Below, piece after piece: positions 56,470 to 64,000 of a stretch of 64,000 bases of DNA (within the stretch, counting starts at the first letter, position 1; every line of letters begins with the position of its first letter). The notes below the pieces were generated by a model. The model searched no databases. It saw only the letters and a list, made by a program, of their open reading frames with translations, and was not told the DNA's origin. The position numbers were made by a program, and so were the translations under genes. Source of the DNA: Clostridiales bacterium. Lineage in GTDB: Bacteria > Bacillota > Clostridia > Lachnospirales > Lachnospiraceae. The stretch is taken from assembly GCA_018372435.1 (NCBI GenBank), contig JAHAJA010000018.1, positions 1-64,000 on the forward strand, read 5' to 3'.

Positions 56470-56807
56470 ATAAAATCTCCTTTTAATAACCTTCAAATTG
56501 GTTATCTTTGGTTACATAATAACAATTGTTATATTATTATGAATTTGAAATTGTAAGTGCTTGTTCAAACACTCACTTGCAGTGGGAAAGCAATTTTACC
56601 GCAATCCACTTATTACTTACTAATCTTCGTAATAGATCATAACAATTAAGAAACAAATCTGAAAAGCAAGTAACATTTTGTTAACAATTACTTAATAAGT
56701 ATAACATAGTTGATAAATAAATCAAGTCTTAAACGTGGGTTTTTCATCCATAATAAACTACATATATTTACATTATGCATTTTTCATGGTATTTGTGCAT
56801 AAAAAAT
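56470..56807. other. Leader of the SleB-type gene
   Basis: Gene-free AT-rich DNA. Near 56520-56545 TAACAATTGTTA forms a 12-base palindrome about 60 bases before the start, a possible operator. No promoter is fixed. Confidence 0.35.
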
Positions 56808-56851
56808 AATGCAATTAGAAAAGTTATTTTATAACTTTTGCCAATTGCATT
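56808..56851 (-). terminator. Terminator of the 2-hydroxyacid dehydrogenase gene
   Basis: AATGCAATTGGCAAAAGTTA and TAACTTTTCTAATTGCATT pair with one mismatched site, followed by ATTTTTTATG on the minus strand. Confidence 0.85.
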
Positions 56852-56960
56852 GATTAATCAACAGAAACATTTATTTAATATTCTAAAAATAATTTGGTAT
56901 AATTGTTAAGTTTTACATTTATCACAGCTACATTTTTATCCACATATTTCCATTATGCTT

Positions 56961-57917
56961 CTATTTCACTATATTTCTTTCAACACCAGACAAATAAGCC
57001 TTCATATTCAAACATACTTCTTCTACTACACGTCTTCTTGTTTCAACCGCTGCCCAAGCAATATGTGGTGTGATAATAAGTTTTGTACTATCTTGAATGC
57101 GTAACAAGGGATTATCTGCTGCCATTGGTTCACTTGCCAATACATCAAGTGCTGCTGCCGCAATCTTATCATTCTCAAGTGCCTCCGTAAGATCAGCTTC
57201 ATTAACAATAGAACCTCTTCCAAGGTTCATTAATACCGCTGTATCTTTCATCTTGTTAAATTCAGCTGCACCAATCAAGTCTTTTGTTTGGTCGTTAAGT
57301 GGAGCATGAATGGATACAATATCCGATTGACTTAATAGTTCATCTAATGTTACCCTCGTATATTCTGAATCATTATTCTTCCCAGAAGTTGAATAATAGA
57401 TTATGTTACAACCGAATGCTTCTGCAATCTTCGCAACTCCTCTTCCAATCTCACCAAGTCCAATAATTCCCCAAATCTTACCTTTTAATTCGAAGAATTT
57501 CTTATCAAAATGGCTGAATATATCATTCTTAACATAAGCTCCTGATTTAACAAAATGATCATAGTAGCTTAAATTCTCATATACATAAAATAACAATGCA
57601 AAGGTATGTTGTACGACTGCCTCTGTTGAATATCCTTTCACATTCATTACCGTAATTCCTCTTGCATTGGTATATTCAGTATCAATGATATTCGTACCTG
57701 TCGCTGTTACACAGATTACCTTTAGATTCTTTGCTTCTGATAAGGTGCTCGCATTCATTGGCACTTTATTCACTACAATTACTTCCGCATCTTTTACACG
57801 TTCAGGGGTTTCCGTGGCTGTTGATAAACCATATACGGTTACCTCTCCGAACTCTTCAAGACATGTTAAATCCACATCATCTCCCAAACAATTTGCTTCT
57901 AAACATACAATCTTCAT
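56961..57917 (-). CDS. D-isomer-specific 2-hydroxyacid dehydrogenase
   Basis: This 318-residue enzyme has the NAD motif GLGEIGRG, substrate Arg in NLGRGSIV, Glu in ALDVLASEP and catalytic His in TPHIAWAAVETRRR. The order and the YSTEAVVQHTFALLF segment fit hydroxypyruvate/glyoxylate reductases (HprA-like). It interconverts a 2-oxo acid and the D-2-hydroxy acid with NAD(H); the physiological substrate is not certain. It is monocistronic. Confidence 0.9.
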   Translation of the reverse strand: MKIVCLEANCLGDDVDLTCLEEFGEVTVYGLSTATETPERVKDAEVIVVNKVPMNASTLSEAKNLKVICVTATGTNIIDTEYTNARGITVMNVKGYSTEAVVQHTFALLFYVYENLSYYDHFVKSGAYVKNDIFSHFDKKFFELKGKIWGIIGLGEIGRGVAKIAEAFGCNIIYYSTSGKNNDSEYTRVTLDELLSQSDIVSIHAPLNDQTKDLIGAAEFNKMKDTAVLMNLGRGSIVNEADLTEALENDKIAAAALDVLASEPMAADNPLLRIQDSTKLIITPHIAWAAVETRRRVVEEVCLNMKAYLSGVERNIVK

Positions 57918-58144
57918 ACGTAACCTCCGCTGTCTAATATTATGACTTTAATTCTATCTGTTTTTATATAAGATTGCAAGCAACCACTTTCTTTTGCATT
58001 TTTTCTTTTACTGTTTTTTCTATTACAGATTATATCTTTTGCAATTTATACTTCCATAAATAAAAAGAGAACCACCATAAGTTTAATTCAAATGATGTTT
58101 CTCCTCCTATTACTATAATTATTGGATTATTTATTAACAATTAT

Positions 58145-58459
58145 TTATTTTGCATAATTTGCGTATTCCATAATGTTTTGATTAATTCCCTCACCGACAA
58201 TCTCTACGATTTTCTCATAACAATCGTCTGTTTCGCTATTCATTACTTTAACATATAGTTCTGACATAGCAATTTGTGTATAAGCACTATTTACTCCTAC
58301 TTTAATTTTAACATTTAAACATTCGTCTTCCACGGATATGTTTATATCCTCTGAATCTTTTGTTTCTGCACACAGACGCTCAATTGCTGTATTCACTTCA
58401 TGAATCATTTGAAATGAAATGGTTGCTTTGTCAATAATACCTTCAATTGATTTGCTCAC
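58145..58459 (-). CDS. Small acidic protein of unknown function
   Basis: This 104-residue soluble acidic protein has predicted helix-strand-helix character (KATISFQMIHEVNTAIERLC; then VEDECLNVKIKVG) and no recognised motif. AGGAGG precedes the ATG. It stands alone on the minus strand. Function unknown. Confidence 0.65.
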   Translation of the reverse strand: MSKSIEGIIDKATISFQMIHEVNTAIERLCAETKDSEDINISVEDECLNVKIKVGVNSAYTQIAMSELYVKVMNSETDDCYEKIVEIVGEGINQNIMEYANYAK

Positions 58460-58900
58460 TACAAAATCCTCCTATAAACTTTTTCTACATTATACTTGGT
58501 AATTTGATATTTTCCAATCAAATCTGGCTAATTTTACTTGAATTAGGTACAATTTCACATGCTTTTTACGTGTTTTTTTAACATCGCTGGAGATACTATA
58601 TTTCATAAGCGAAGTATCTATAACTTACAGATACGTAACTCGAATAATTTTTCTAGTTATTTTTGTATTGTTATAGTACTATTATAATAAAACAATTATA
58701 AGCTCGCTTATAAAAAGTTGTTCTTCATCTAAACTCTCTCATGGGTTTCTACTATTATAATCATGTGTGAGATTATGCTAAATGGTGTTCACTTAAGTAT
58801 TCTAATTTGGATAGCGACAAGTAATCCAGGCAGATGCATACTTGATTCAATATAACTCAACGACAAATTGTATAACCAGCACGGGAAGTGAGGTCACATT
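58460..58900. other. Gene-free region before the 51-codon ORF
   Basis: It holds divergent promoters for the 104-codon gene and the plus-strand ORF. AGATACT...AGTATCT near 58590-58620 is a weak hairpin. Nothing else is recognised. Confidence 0.4.
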
Positions 58901-59056
58901 ATGTCTTATATTGCTCCGCAGGTAAAACCAAAATTTGATACTCTATCGGTTGGTCTACGTAACATCATTCTAGAGAAAGATGTTCAAATCAATACGATTC
59001 ATGACTTGATTCGTGTTTTAGAGGAGATTGTCAAAGAAGGCGAAGAAGAAGGATAA
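58901..59056 (+). CDS. Small acidic protein (51 residues), unknown
   Basis: The ATG at 58901 follows GAGGTCACATT. The product begins MSYIAPQVKPKFDTLSVGL and ends ILEEIV-type helix then KEGEEEG. It is on the plus strand and shares a bidirectional terminator with the converging Csp-like gene. Its reading frame, ribosome site and terminator make it a convincing gene although its function is unknown. Confidence 0.65.
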   Translation: MSYIAPQVKPKFDTLSVGLRNIILEKDVQINTIHDLIRVLEEIVKEGEEEG

Positions 59057-59087
59057 TTATTAGATTAGGATAACTTCCTAAACCAAA

Positions 59088-59132
59088 AGAAAGCAACTTT
59101 TCATTAGTATCACTAGTGAAAAGTTGCTTTCT
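59088..59132. terminator. Bidirectional terminator between 51-codon ORF and Csp-like gene 2
   Basis: AGAAAGCAACTTTTCA and TGAAAAGTTGCTTTCT form a stem of about 16 pairs with A-rich left and T-rich right flanks. Confidence 0.85.
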
Positions 59133-59142
59133 ACGTCTTTTG

Positions 59143-60837
59143 CTATTCCCTATCTATTAGACTTTGAAAGGAATTATAAATATTAACCCTACCATACCCC
59201 CATGAATTATTGGGATAAATAATACCAGGCTCTTGAACAGCCCCACGGATTAATAATGTCTTAATCTCTGGCGTCGCCATGCTAGTAGAGTTACCTCGAA
59301 CAATCCCCCATTCTAATAGCATCGCCGCTAGGCCTGTTACATGAGCTGCTGCTAATCCAGTACCTGTTCCAGTAGTATACGATTTTTCTAAATTAGGACC
59401 TAATATATTCACCCCAGGTGCGCAAAAATCAGGCCTTAAAGTTCCTAATCTTGTTGGCCCCCTACTAGAATTCACATAGATACTATCATTTTCCGTATTA
59501 TAAGCTCCCACTGTTATAAAATAGTCTGCATTTCCCGGAGATTGTACAATTGTGTCTGGATTAGGTTTAAGAAATAAGGTATCCGCTGGGATGAATCCTT
59601 TCGACGGTAACCACATATGAAAAGCTGAGTTTATTGGTATTCTAGAAGTTATACGAAATCGCCAGACACCAGCAGACGGGTTTTGAAGTCGGAACAGTAT
59701 AAGCTGATCTCCCGTCTGTGACTCTAAACTAATATTATTTACCCATATTGTAGTGTTCTCAAATAGAAAATCCTTTCTTCTTGTTTCTATTATTCTAGTA
59801 GGAGGCGAAATTAATGACTCCCCCGTGGGTGAAATGATTTCTGCGGTAAGAGAACTAGGTACGGAACTCCATAATTCTAATGAAAAAGACGGCCTACTAA
59901 CGCCGACATTTAACTCAGCAATAACCCCGGTAGTATCTCTTTCTACCACACCATAAAAATGATGTCCGAGGTTTAGCTCATTTCCAGCAGAAGTGATTAT
60001 TCCAACTCCTGCATACTCTGAAAATCTTGACACTATACTACTCATTACTCCTTTGTAATCGTGCCCCCCTTGGTTTGTACCCAACCCAATACATATTGCT
60101 ATTGGGCGTTTTATTCTAGATGCATATTCTAACAAATACCTCGTCGCTAATATAACATCTGTCTCTTGATAACATAAAGCGTCTTCTGGTATTAAAAAGA
60201 AATTCTTTGTAAAGGTCTTTGCTTCTTTTAGTTTCACAACTAATAATTCAGACTCCGGTACGACACCAGAAAAACCCTCCCTATTACTTTCTGTACCTGC
60301 AGCTACACCTGCTAGCATAGTACCATGCCCGTTCGTGTCTGTACTTGGGACAACTTCTAAGGGGTTATTACTCTGTAACGCTAAATTAATCTGTTCTCTA
60401 CTATATTCCGTTCCATAATAAAAACCAGGAGGGTACGAATCTTCAGACTCAATTGTCTGATCCCATATAGAACCGATTCTAGTAGTTCCATCGGCATTTA
60501 AAAAAGCAGGATGCATATAATTAATACCGGTATCAATAATTCCCACTAAAACATTGTTTCCACGGAGTCCCAAATAGGGTACTTGTTGTACTCTAATAAC
60601 CCCTGAGGCCTCCAAATCAACAGTAGAAGCAAGATCAAGACATGACGGAAACCCCTCATATTCATACTTATTTATACTATCTTTACTCAGTTCTTCCACA
60701 GGAATATATATAATAGCATATCTTTCATTTAAGATTGTCATGTTATCGGGATCATATTGTCCCTTATATTTACTAAACTCTATAATAATATCTGCATAGT
60801 CGTTACTCGTAATTTTATAGCGTTCCCTTTCATTCAT
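59143..60837 (-). CDS. Csp-like subtilisin-family protein lacking the catalytic Ser
   Basis: This 564-residue S8 protein has an N-terminal prodomain (1-95), Asp102 in GIIDTGIN, His171 in NGHGTMLAG and oxyanion Asn in SAGNE. The catalytic motif that should be GTSxA reads GTGLAAAH (Gly494 for Ser; codon GGA). A beta-rich insertion between the His and Ser positions (residues about 305-410) matches the jelly-roll domain of clostridial Csp germination proteases. Without Ser it should not cleave its own prodomain. C. difficile CspC and CspA are known pseudoproteases that act in spore-germination sensing. It follows its paralogue by 144 bases. Confidence 0.88.
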   Translation of the reverse strand: MNERERYKITSNDYADIIIEFSKYKGQYDPDNMTILNERYAIIYIPVEELSKDSINKYEYEGFPSCLDLASTVDLEASGVIRVQQVPYLGLRGNNVLVGIIDTGINYMHPAFLNADGTTRIGSIWDQTIESEDSYPPGFYYGTEYSREQINLALQSNNPLEVVPSTDTNGHGTMLAGVAAGTESNREGFSGVVPESELLVVKLKEAKTFTKNFFLIPEDALCYQETDVILATRYLLEYASRIKRPIAICIGLGTNQGGHDYKGVMSSIVSRFSEYAGVGIITSAGNELNLGHHFYGVVERDTTGVIAELNVGVSRPSFSLELWSSVPSSLTAEIISPTGESLISPPTRIIETRRKDFLFENTTIWVNNISLESQTGDQLILFRLQNPSAGVWRFRITSRIPINSAFHMWLPSKGFIPADTLFLKPNPDTIVQSPGNADYFITVGAYNTENDSIYVNSSRGPTRLGTLRPDFCAPGVNILGPNLEKSYTTGTGTGLAAAHVTGLAAMLLEWGIVRGNSTSMATPEIKTLLIRGAVQEPGIIYPNNSWGYGRVNIYNSFQSLIDRE

Positions 60838-60981
60838 ATGAATATCCTCTCCGATTCTAATAGCTACTATGATTTGTATAACTAATTCTGACGCTTAGTT
60901 AACATATCTACGAGGGGTATTATAAAACCAAACTAATCACTTGGTACTTTAATAAAAATGATTTATTCTATAATAAATATC

Positions 60982-62667
60982 TTAAATATCAAATGCATTA
61001 TAAATATTAACTGCTCCAAATCCCCAAATGTTATTAGGATAATCTATAAACTGTTTTCTATTTGCACTTTTTATTAAGTAATTTTTTATATTAATTGTAG
61101 TCATTGTGAGTAAATTTTCATTGGTTATCCCCCACTCTAAAAACAACGCTGTAACTCCTGTAAGATACGCTGCCGACAATCCCGTCCCACTTCCATATAC
61201 ATACCTATGATTCAAAAATGGTACCTTCATATTAACCCCAGGTGCCGCACAGTCTGGTTTAATAATGTTGATTCTTGTGAATCCTCTACTAGAGTCATTA
61301 TATATGTTACCTGATTGCAGATCATATGCACTTACCGTAATAGGCATAATAGAATTCCCTGGTGATACTATGGTAGTATTGGAACTTGGTTCTAAAAAAT
61401 AAGTATCATTTGATAAGAAATACCTAACTGGTAACCAAATATTAAAATTCGATTGATAGCTAGTATTCGCCTTCACTTGAAATCTCCAAATCCCCTCTAC
61501 CGGTGTCCTAAATCGAAAAAGGATTAACTCATCCTTAGTGTCTGATTCTAATAAAATATTGTTTAGCCATACGGTAGTATCATCATCTGGAAAATCTAAT
61601 CGCCTACTATCATAGTCATTAGGGCTACTTGTTGTGAACTCCTCACCCGAAGGTGAAATAACATGAATCATTGTCTCACTATTCGGAGAGCCCCAAACCT
61701 CCATACAAAAGGAAGGGCGACTTTTTCCAACCATTAGTTCAACTGTAGTATAACCACTATATGGATCAACTCTTCCTTCATAATGATTTCTTCCATTTGC
61801 TTCATTGCCTCCCGCTATCACAATTGATACGCCTGGCTTTTGACTAAAGCTAGATAACATATCACTTAACTTCCCTAAACCAGCATGCCCACCCTGATTA
61901 GTTCCTAATGCTATGCATATAGCAATAGGACGATTAACCTCCTGTGCTACCGATATTAGATAATTTACACCCAACATGATATCATTTTCTTGATAACATA
62001 CTCTATCTTCAGGAATAAGAAAAAATTCTCTAATTGCTTCCTTCGCCGGTTTAAGTTTTACAACTACATATTCAGACTTTGTAGCAATACCACTAAACTT
62101 ATTAGCTAAATCACTACTACCACCTGCTACTCCTGCTATTATAGTCCCTTGACCAATCGTATCCATTGTAGGTACATGTTGTAATGGATCTACACTTTTT
62201 AATGCCTCATTAATATCTTGTTTTGAATAGACACATCCATAATGAAAAACGTTTACACATTCTTCTTCATTGATGGTTTGATCCCAAATACTAACTATTC
62301 TTGATGTTCCGTCCTGATTTAAAAACGTAGGATTCGTATAATCGATTCCTGTATCTACTATACCAATTAAAACATTCTCCCCTTTTAATCCAAGACTTGG
62401 TAATGTTCTATTTTGCAATATATTTATAGATTCATTCTCAAGAGAAGCTGTAAGGGTATAACAAAAAGGAAACGAGTTATAACCATATTTATTAATACTA
62501 TCTCTTTCAACTTCTTGTAGTGGTACATATACTACCGCATAGTTATCATCTATAATATTAATAGCCTCGATTTCCTCCAGTTGAAGCAAAGGATTAGATT
62601 TGTAATCTTTAATAATTAAGTCTGCATATTGTTCGCTAATAATTTTATGTTTATCGTTATGATCCAC
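60982..62667 (-). CDS. Csp-like subtilisin-family protein lacking catalytic His and Ser
   Basis: This 561-residue paralogue of the next gene keeps Asp105 in GIVDTGID. It has Gln173 for the catalytic His (IGQGTIIAG; codon CAA) and Gly496 for the Ser (GSGTGLSAA). The oxyanion Asn (AGGNE) and jelly-roll insertion are retained. Loss of two triad residues marks it as a pseudoprotease. His and Ser are also the residues replaced in C. difficile CspC (Thr170, Gly485). A structural or receptor role in germination is plausible but inferred. It is transcribed ahead of its paralogue. Confidence 0.88.
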   Translation of the reverse strand: MDHNDKHKIISEQYADLIIKDYKSNPLLQLEEIEAINIIDDNYAVVYVPLQEVERDSINKYGYNSFPFCYTLTASLENESINILQNRTLPSLGLKGENVLIGIVDTGIDYTNPTFLNQDGTSRIVSIWDQTINEEECVNVFHYGCVYSKQDINEALKSVDPLQHVPTMDTIGQGTIIAGVAGGSSDLANKFSGIATKSEYVVVKLKPAKEAIREFFLIPEDRVCYQENDIMLGVNYLISVAQEVNRPIAICIALGTNQGGHAGLGKLSDMLSSFSQKPGVSIVIAGGNEANGRNHYEGRVDPYSGYTTVELMVGKSRPSFCMEVWGSPNSETMIHVISPSGEEFTTSSPNDYDSRRLDFPDDDTTVWLNNILLESDTKDELILFRFRTPVEGIWRFQVKANTSYQSNFNIWLPVRYFLSNDTYFLEPSSNTTIVSPGNSIMPITVSAYDLQSGNIYNDSSRGFTRINIIKPDCAAPGVNMKVPFLNHRYVYGSGTGLSAAYLTGVTALFLEWGITNENLLTMTTINIKNYLIKSANRKQFIDYPNNIWGFGAVNIYNAFDI

Positions 62668-62786
62668 TACATTACTCCAATCGTCTTTTTACAAATTATG
62701 AATCCTTGTTTATATTTATGACTTATTATTAGCATCAATGGTATTCACGTTCTTATGGGAAGGTATAGTATTCAACAGATACAAAA

Positions 62787-62810
62787 AAACCCTTGTATTC
62801 ACAAGGGTTT
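62787..62810 (-). terminator. Terminator of tRNA-Thr
   Basis: AAACCCTTGT and ACAAGGGTTT form a ten-pair stem with a four-base loop, followed by TTTTGT on the minus strand. Confidence 0.9.
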
Positions 62811-62817
62811 CACACTA

Positions 62818-62890
62818 AGCTGCCAAGCGGACTTGAACCGCCGACCTCCGCCTTACCAAGGCGACGCTCTACCGACTGAGCCATGGCAGC
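62818..62890 (-). tRNA. tRNA-Thr (GGT anticodon)
   Basis: The minus strand folds into a 73-base cloverleaf. The acceptor is GCTGCCA/TGGCAGC with discriminator U. The D arm contains AGTCGGTAGAGC. The anticodon loop is TTGGTAA, with anticodon GGT. The T arm is GGCGGTTCAAGTCCGCT. CCA is not encoded. It reads ACC and ACU threonine codons. Confidence 0.97.
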
Positions 62891-62931
62891 ATCTTATTTA
62901 ATTCGTTAGCACACCAAACGCTAACGAAACT

Positions 62932-62960
62932 ATTTTATCAAATCAAGATAACCTTGTCAA
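62932..62960 (-). promoter_or_regulatory. tRNA-Thr promoter
   Basis: On the minus strand TTGACA, a 17-base spacer and TAAAAT form a near-consensus sigma-A promoter 42 bases before the tRNA. A hairpin TTCGTTAGC/GCTAACGAA lies between promoter and tRNA, perhaps removed on processing. Confidence 0.85.
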
Positions 62961-63029
62961 TATTAATTATGTTACAAGGTTAAGTTCCTATTAAGAATAA
63001 TTTATTTGCTTAGGATAACACATTTATAT

Positions 63030-63059
63030 AGAAAGGGAGCTTATTATAGCTCCCTTTCT
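63030..63059 (-). terminator. Terminator of the chemotaxis-receptor gene
   Basis: AGAAAGGGAGC and GCTCCCTTTCT form an 11-pair stem, followed on the minus strand by ATATAAATG; the T-run is weak. Confidence 0.7.
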
Positions 63060-63069
63060 ATATATTAGA

Positions 63070-64000
63070 TTAAGCAAATTTTTCAGCTTCTACTCGCAAT
63101 GTATTTGCTATTTCTTTATTCATTGTAATTTCTTCTGATATATCGCTAACTTTCTTAACTAGATCAGACGTATTGTCTGCTACGCTAGTTACACCAATTG
63201 TGCTTTCTTCAATGGCTTTTGAAATTCCATGGAAAGATTCTACCATGCTAGCCATTGTATCATTTAACTTATTTGTCTTTTGTTCGAAGTTACCCATTAC
63301 TTCATGAATATATAGGGCATCTTCATCATATTGAATTCCGTTCGCTACAAAATCATTATAATCAGGTAAAACTTTGTTATCAATATAACCCATCATATCA
63401 TTAGCACAATTCATTAACTTGGAAACAGCATCCGTTACCATTAAACTAATCTCTTGTATCTTTGTTGCAGCGTTTCTACTACTATCTGCTAATTGTCTAA
63501 TCTCCTCTGCGACAACCGCAAATCCTTTTCCTGCCTCACCAGCTCTAGCTGCTTCAATTGATGCATTCAAGGCCAACAGATTCGTTTGATTCGATATGCT
63601 TAATATTTCACCTGTTAATTCATTGATATTCTCAACCTTATTACCATTCTCTATTGCTATTTGTAAATCAGCACCTATTGTAGATACGATTTCACTAGTT
63701 GATACTTTATTTCCTTCTGCTGCTTCTTTCATTTCATAAGCACGTTTTTTCATTTCCTCTACATAACCCATAACTGATTTGCTTTGTTCTGCCATATCGG
63801 ATATATTATCATCAACAGTAACTGTGTTTTCTATTACGGTTGTAATTGTAGAGGAGACTTCTTCCATACTGGCTGCTAATTCTTGCATTGAAGCTGATAT
63901 ATCATTGGTATTGGCATTGACATCTGCCACATTTGTTGTGACATTGTCTACACTACGATTTAAATGAATGGAATTGTTTTTAACTTCTTCCATAATATTA
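63070..64000 (-). CDS. Methyl-accepting chemotaxis protein, C-terminal part (cut by window edge)
   Basis: The frame is open to the last base of the window, so the ATG at 63993 is internal and the sensory N-terminus is outside. Visible are the long methylation and signalling helices. The conserved hairpin tip reads [29 protein letters not shown] in the protein, the CheA/CheW contact. Adaptation helices follow ([15 protein letters not shown]). It relays ligand binding to CheA and so to flagellar motion. The length of the 3' helix suggests a mid-length MCP class. Confidence 0.94.
   Translation of the reverse strand, partial: NIMEEVKNNSIHLNRSVDNVTTNVADVNANTNDISASMQELAASMEEVSSTITTVIENTVTVDDNISDMAEQSKSVMGYVEEMKKRAYEMKEAAEGNKVSTSEIVSTIGADLQIAIENGNKVENINELTGEILSISNQTNLLALNASIEAARAGEAGKGFAVVAEEIRQLADSSRNAATKIQEISLMVTDAVSKLMNCANDMMGYIDNKVLPDYNDFVANGIQYDEDALYIHEVMGNFEQKTNKLNDTMASMVESFHGISKAIEESTIGVTSVADNTSDLVKKVSDISEEITMNKEIANTLRVEAEKFA

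Noticed and set aside
56054..56473. Plus-strand 139-codon ORF opposite the SleB-type linker
   Set aside because: It is a low-complexity Phe/Val/Ser antisense of the Lys/Thr-rich linker.

Overview
The window is low-GC DNA from a spore-forming Clostridia, most likely a Lachnospiraceae (Clostridium cluster XIVa, close to Lachnoclostridium). The evidence is the codon use, the AgrBD-type signalling genes, the clostridial pst-pho operon, the Csp-like and SleB-like spore proteins, the DUF2225 and DUF6062 families, and a CIRCE-controlled groESL. Almost all genes lie on the minus strand. The plus-strand exceptions are cspA, a secreted-peptide/C39-peptidase pair, a TIGR01906 membrane protein, a dCMP deaminase, a DUF6062 gene and a 51-codon ORF.

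Layout. 0.05-10.9 kb: housekeeping genes (ppdK, glyS, a lipoprotein, a YqzL-like peptide overlapping recO, era, a PreP-type M16C peptidase). 11.3 kb: cspA. 11.6-20.7 kb: an accessory island. Read in the direction of transcription it holds a degenerate ABC-ATPase-like protein, an AgrC-type kinase and an AgrA-type LytTR regulator. Next come three tiny Cys/Gly-rich precursor peptides, two of them absent from ordinary ORF calls. They are followed by a radical SAM/SPASM maturase, an M50 peptidase, an ABC ATPase and permease, a small zinc-ribbon protein, AgrB, and an unannotated AgrD pheromone precursor at 11594-11764. I read this as a quorum-sensing-controlled RiPP system. Its rSAM-M50-ATPase-permease order resembles Bacillus yydGHIJ, but its precursors are Cys-rich and look more like sactipeptides. 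It is the best candidate for an undescribed system here.

21.2-25.8 kb: a BceRS-BceAB antimicrobial-peptide detoxification module with a recognisable BceR-type operator. 26-28.7 kb: a TetR-SDR-HHxxxDG acyltransferase operon with a perfect palindromic operator. 28.9-30.8 kb: purH behind a ZTP (pfl) riboswitch. 31-36.6 kb: GNAT genes, a C39 peptidase, and two CobW-family metallochaperones, one with six 15-residue His/Cys repeats, which share a leader motif. 36.7-44.2 kb: a complete pstSCAB-phoU-phoPR operon with a Pho box. PstA carries a PDZ-like insertion, and a 200-bp MITE-like hairpin sits between pstC and pstA.

44.4-55.3 kb: dCMP deaminase, amidase, guaB, groESL, an OGG-type glycosylase, DUF6062 and DUF2225 proteins, and glnS. 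55.6-64 kb: SleB-type hydrolase, 2-hydroxyacid dehydrogenase, small proteins, two adjacent subtilisin-like (Csp-type) proteins that have both lost the catalytic serine, tRNA-Thr(GGT), and the C-terminal signalling part of a chemotaxis receptor cut by the window edge.
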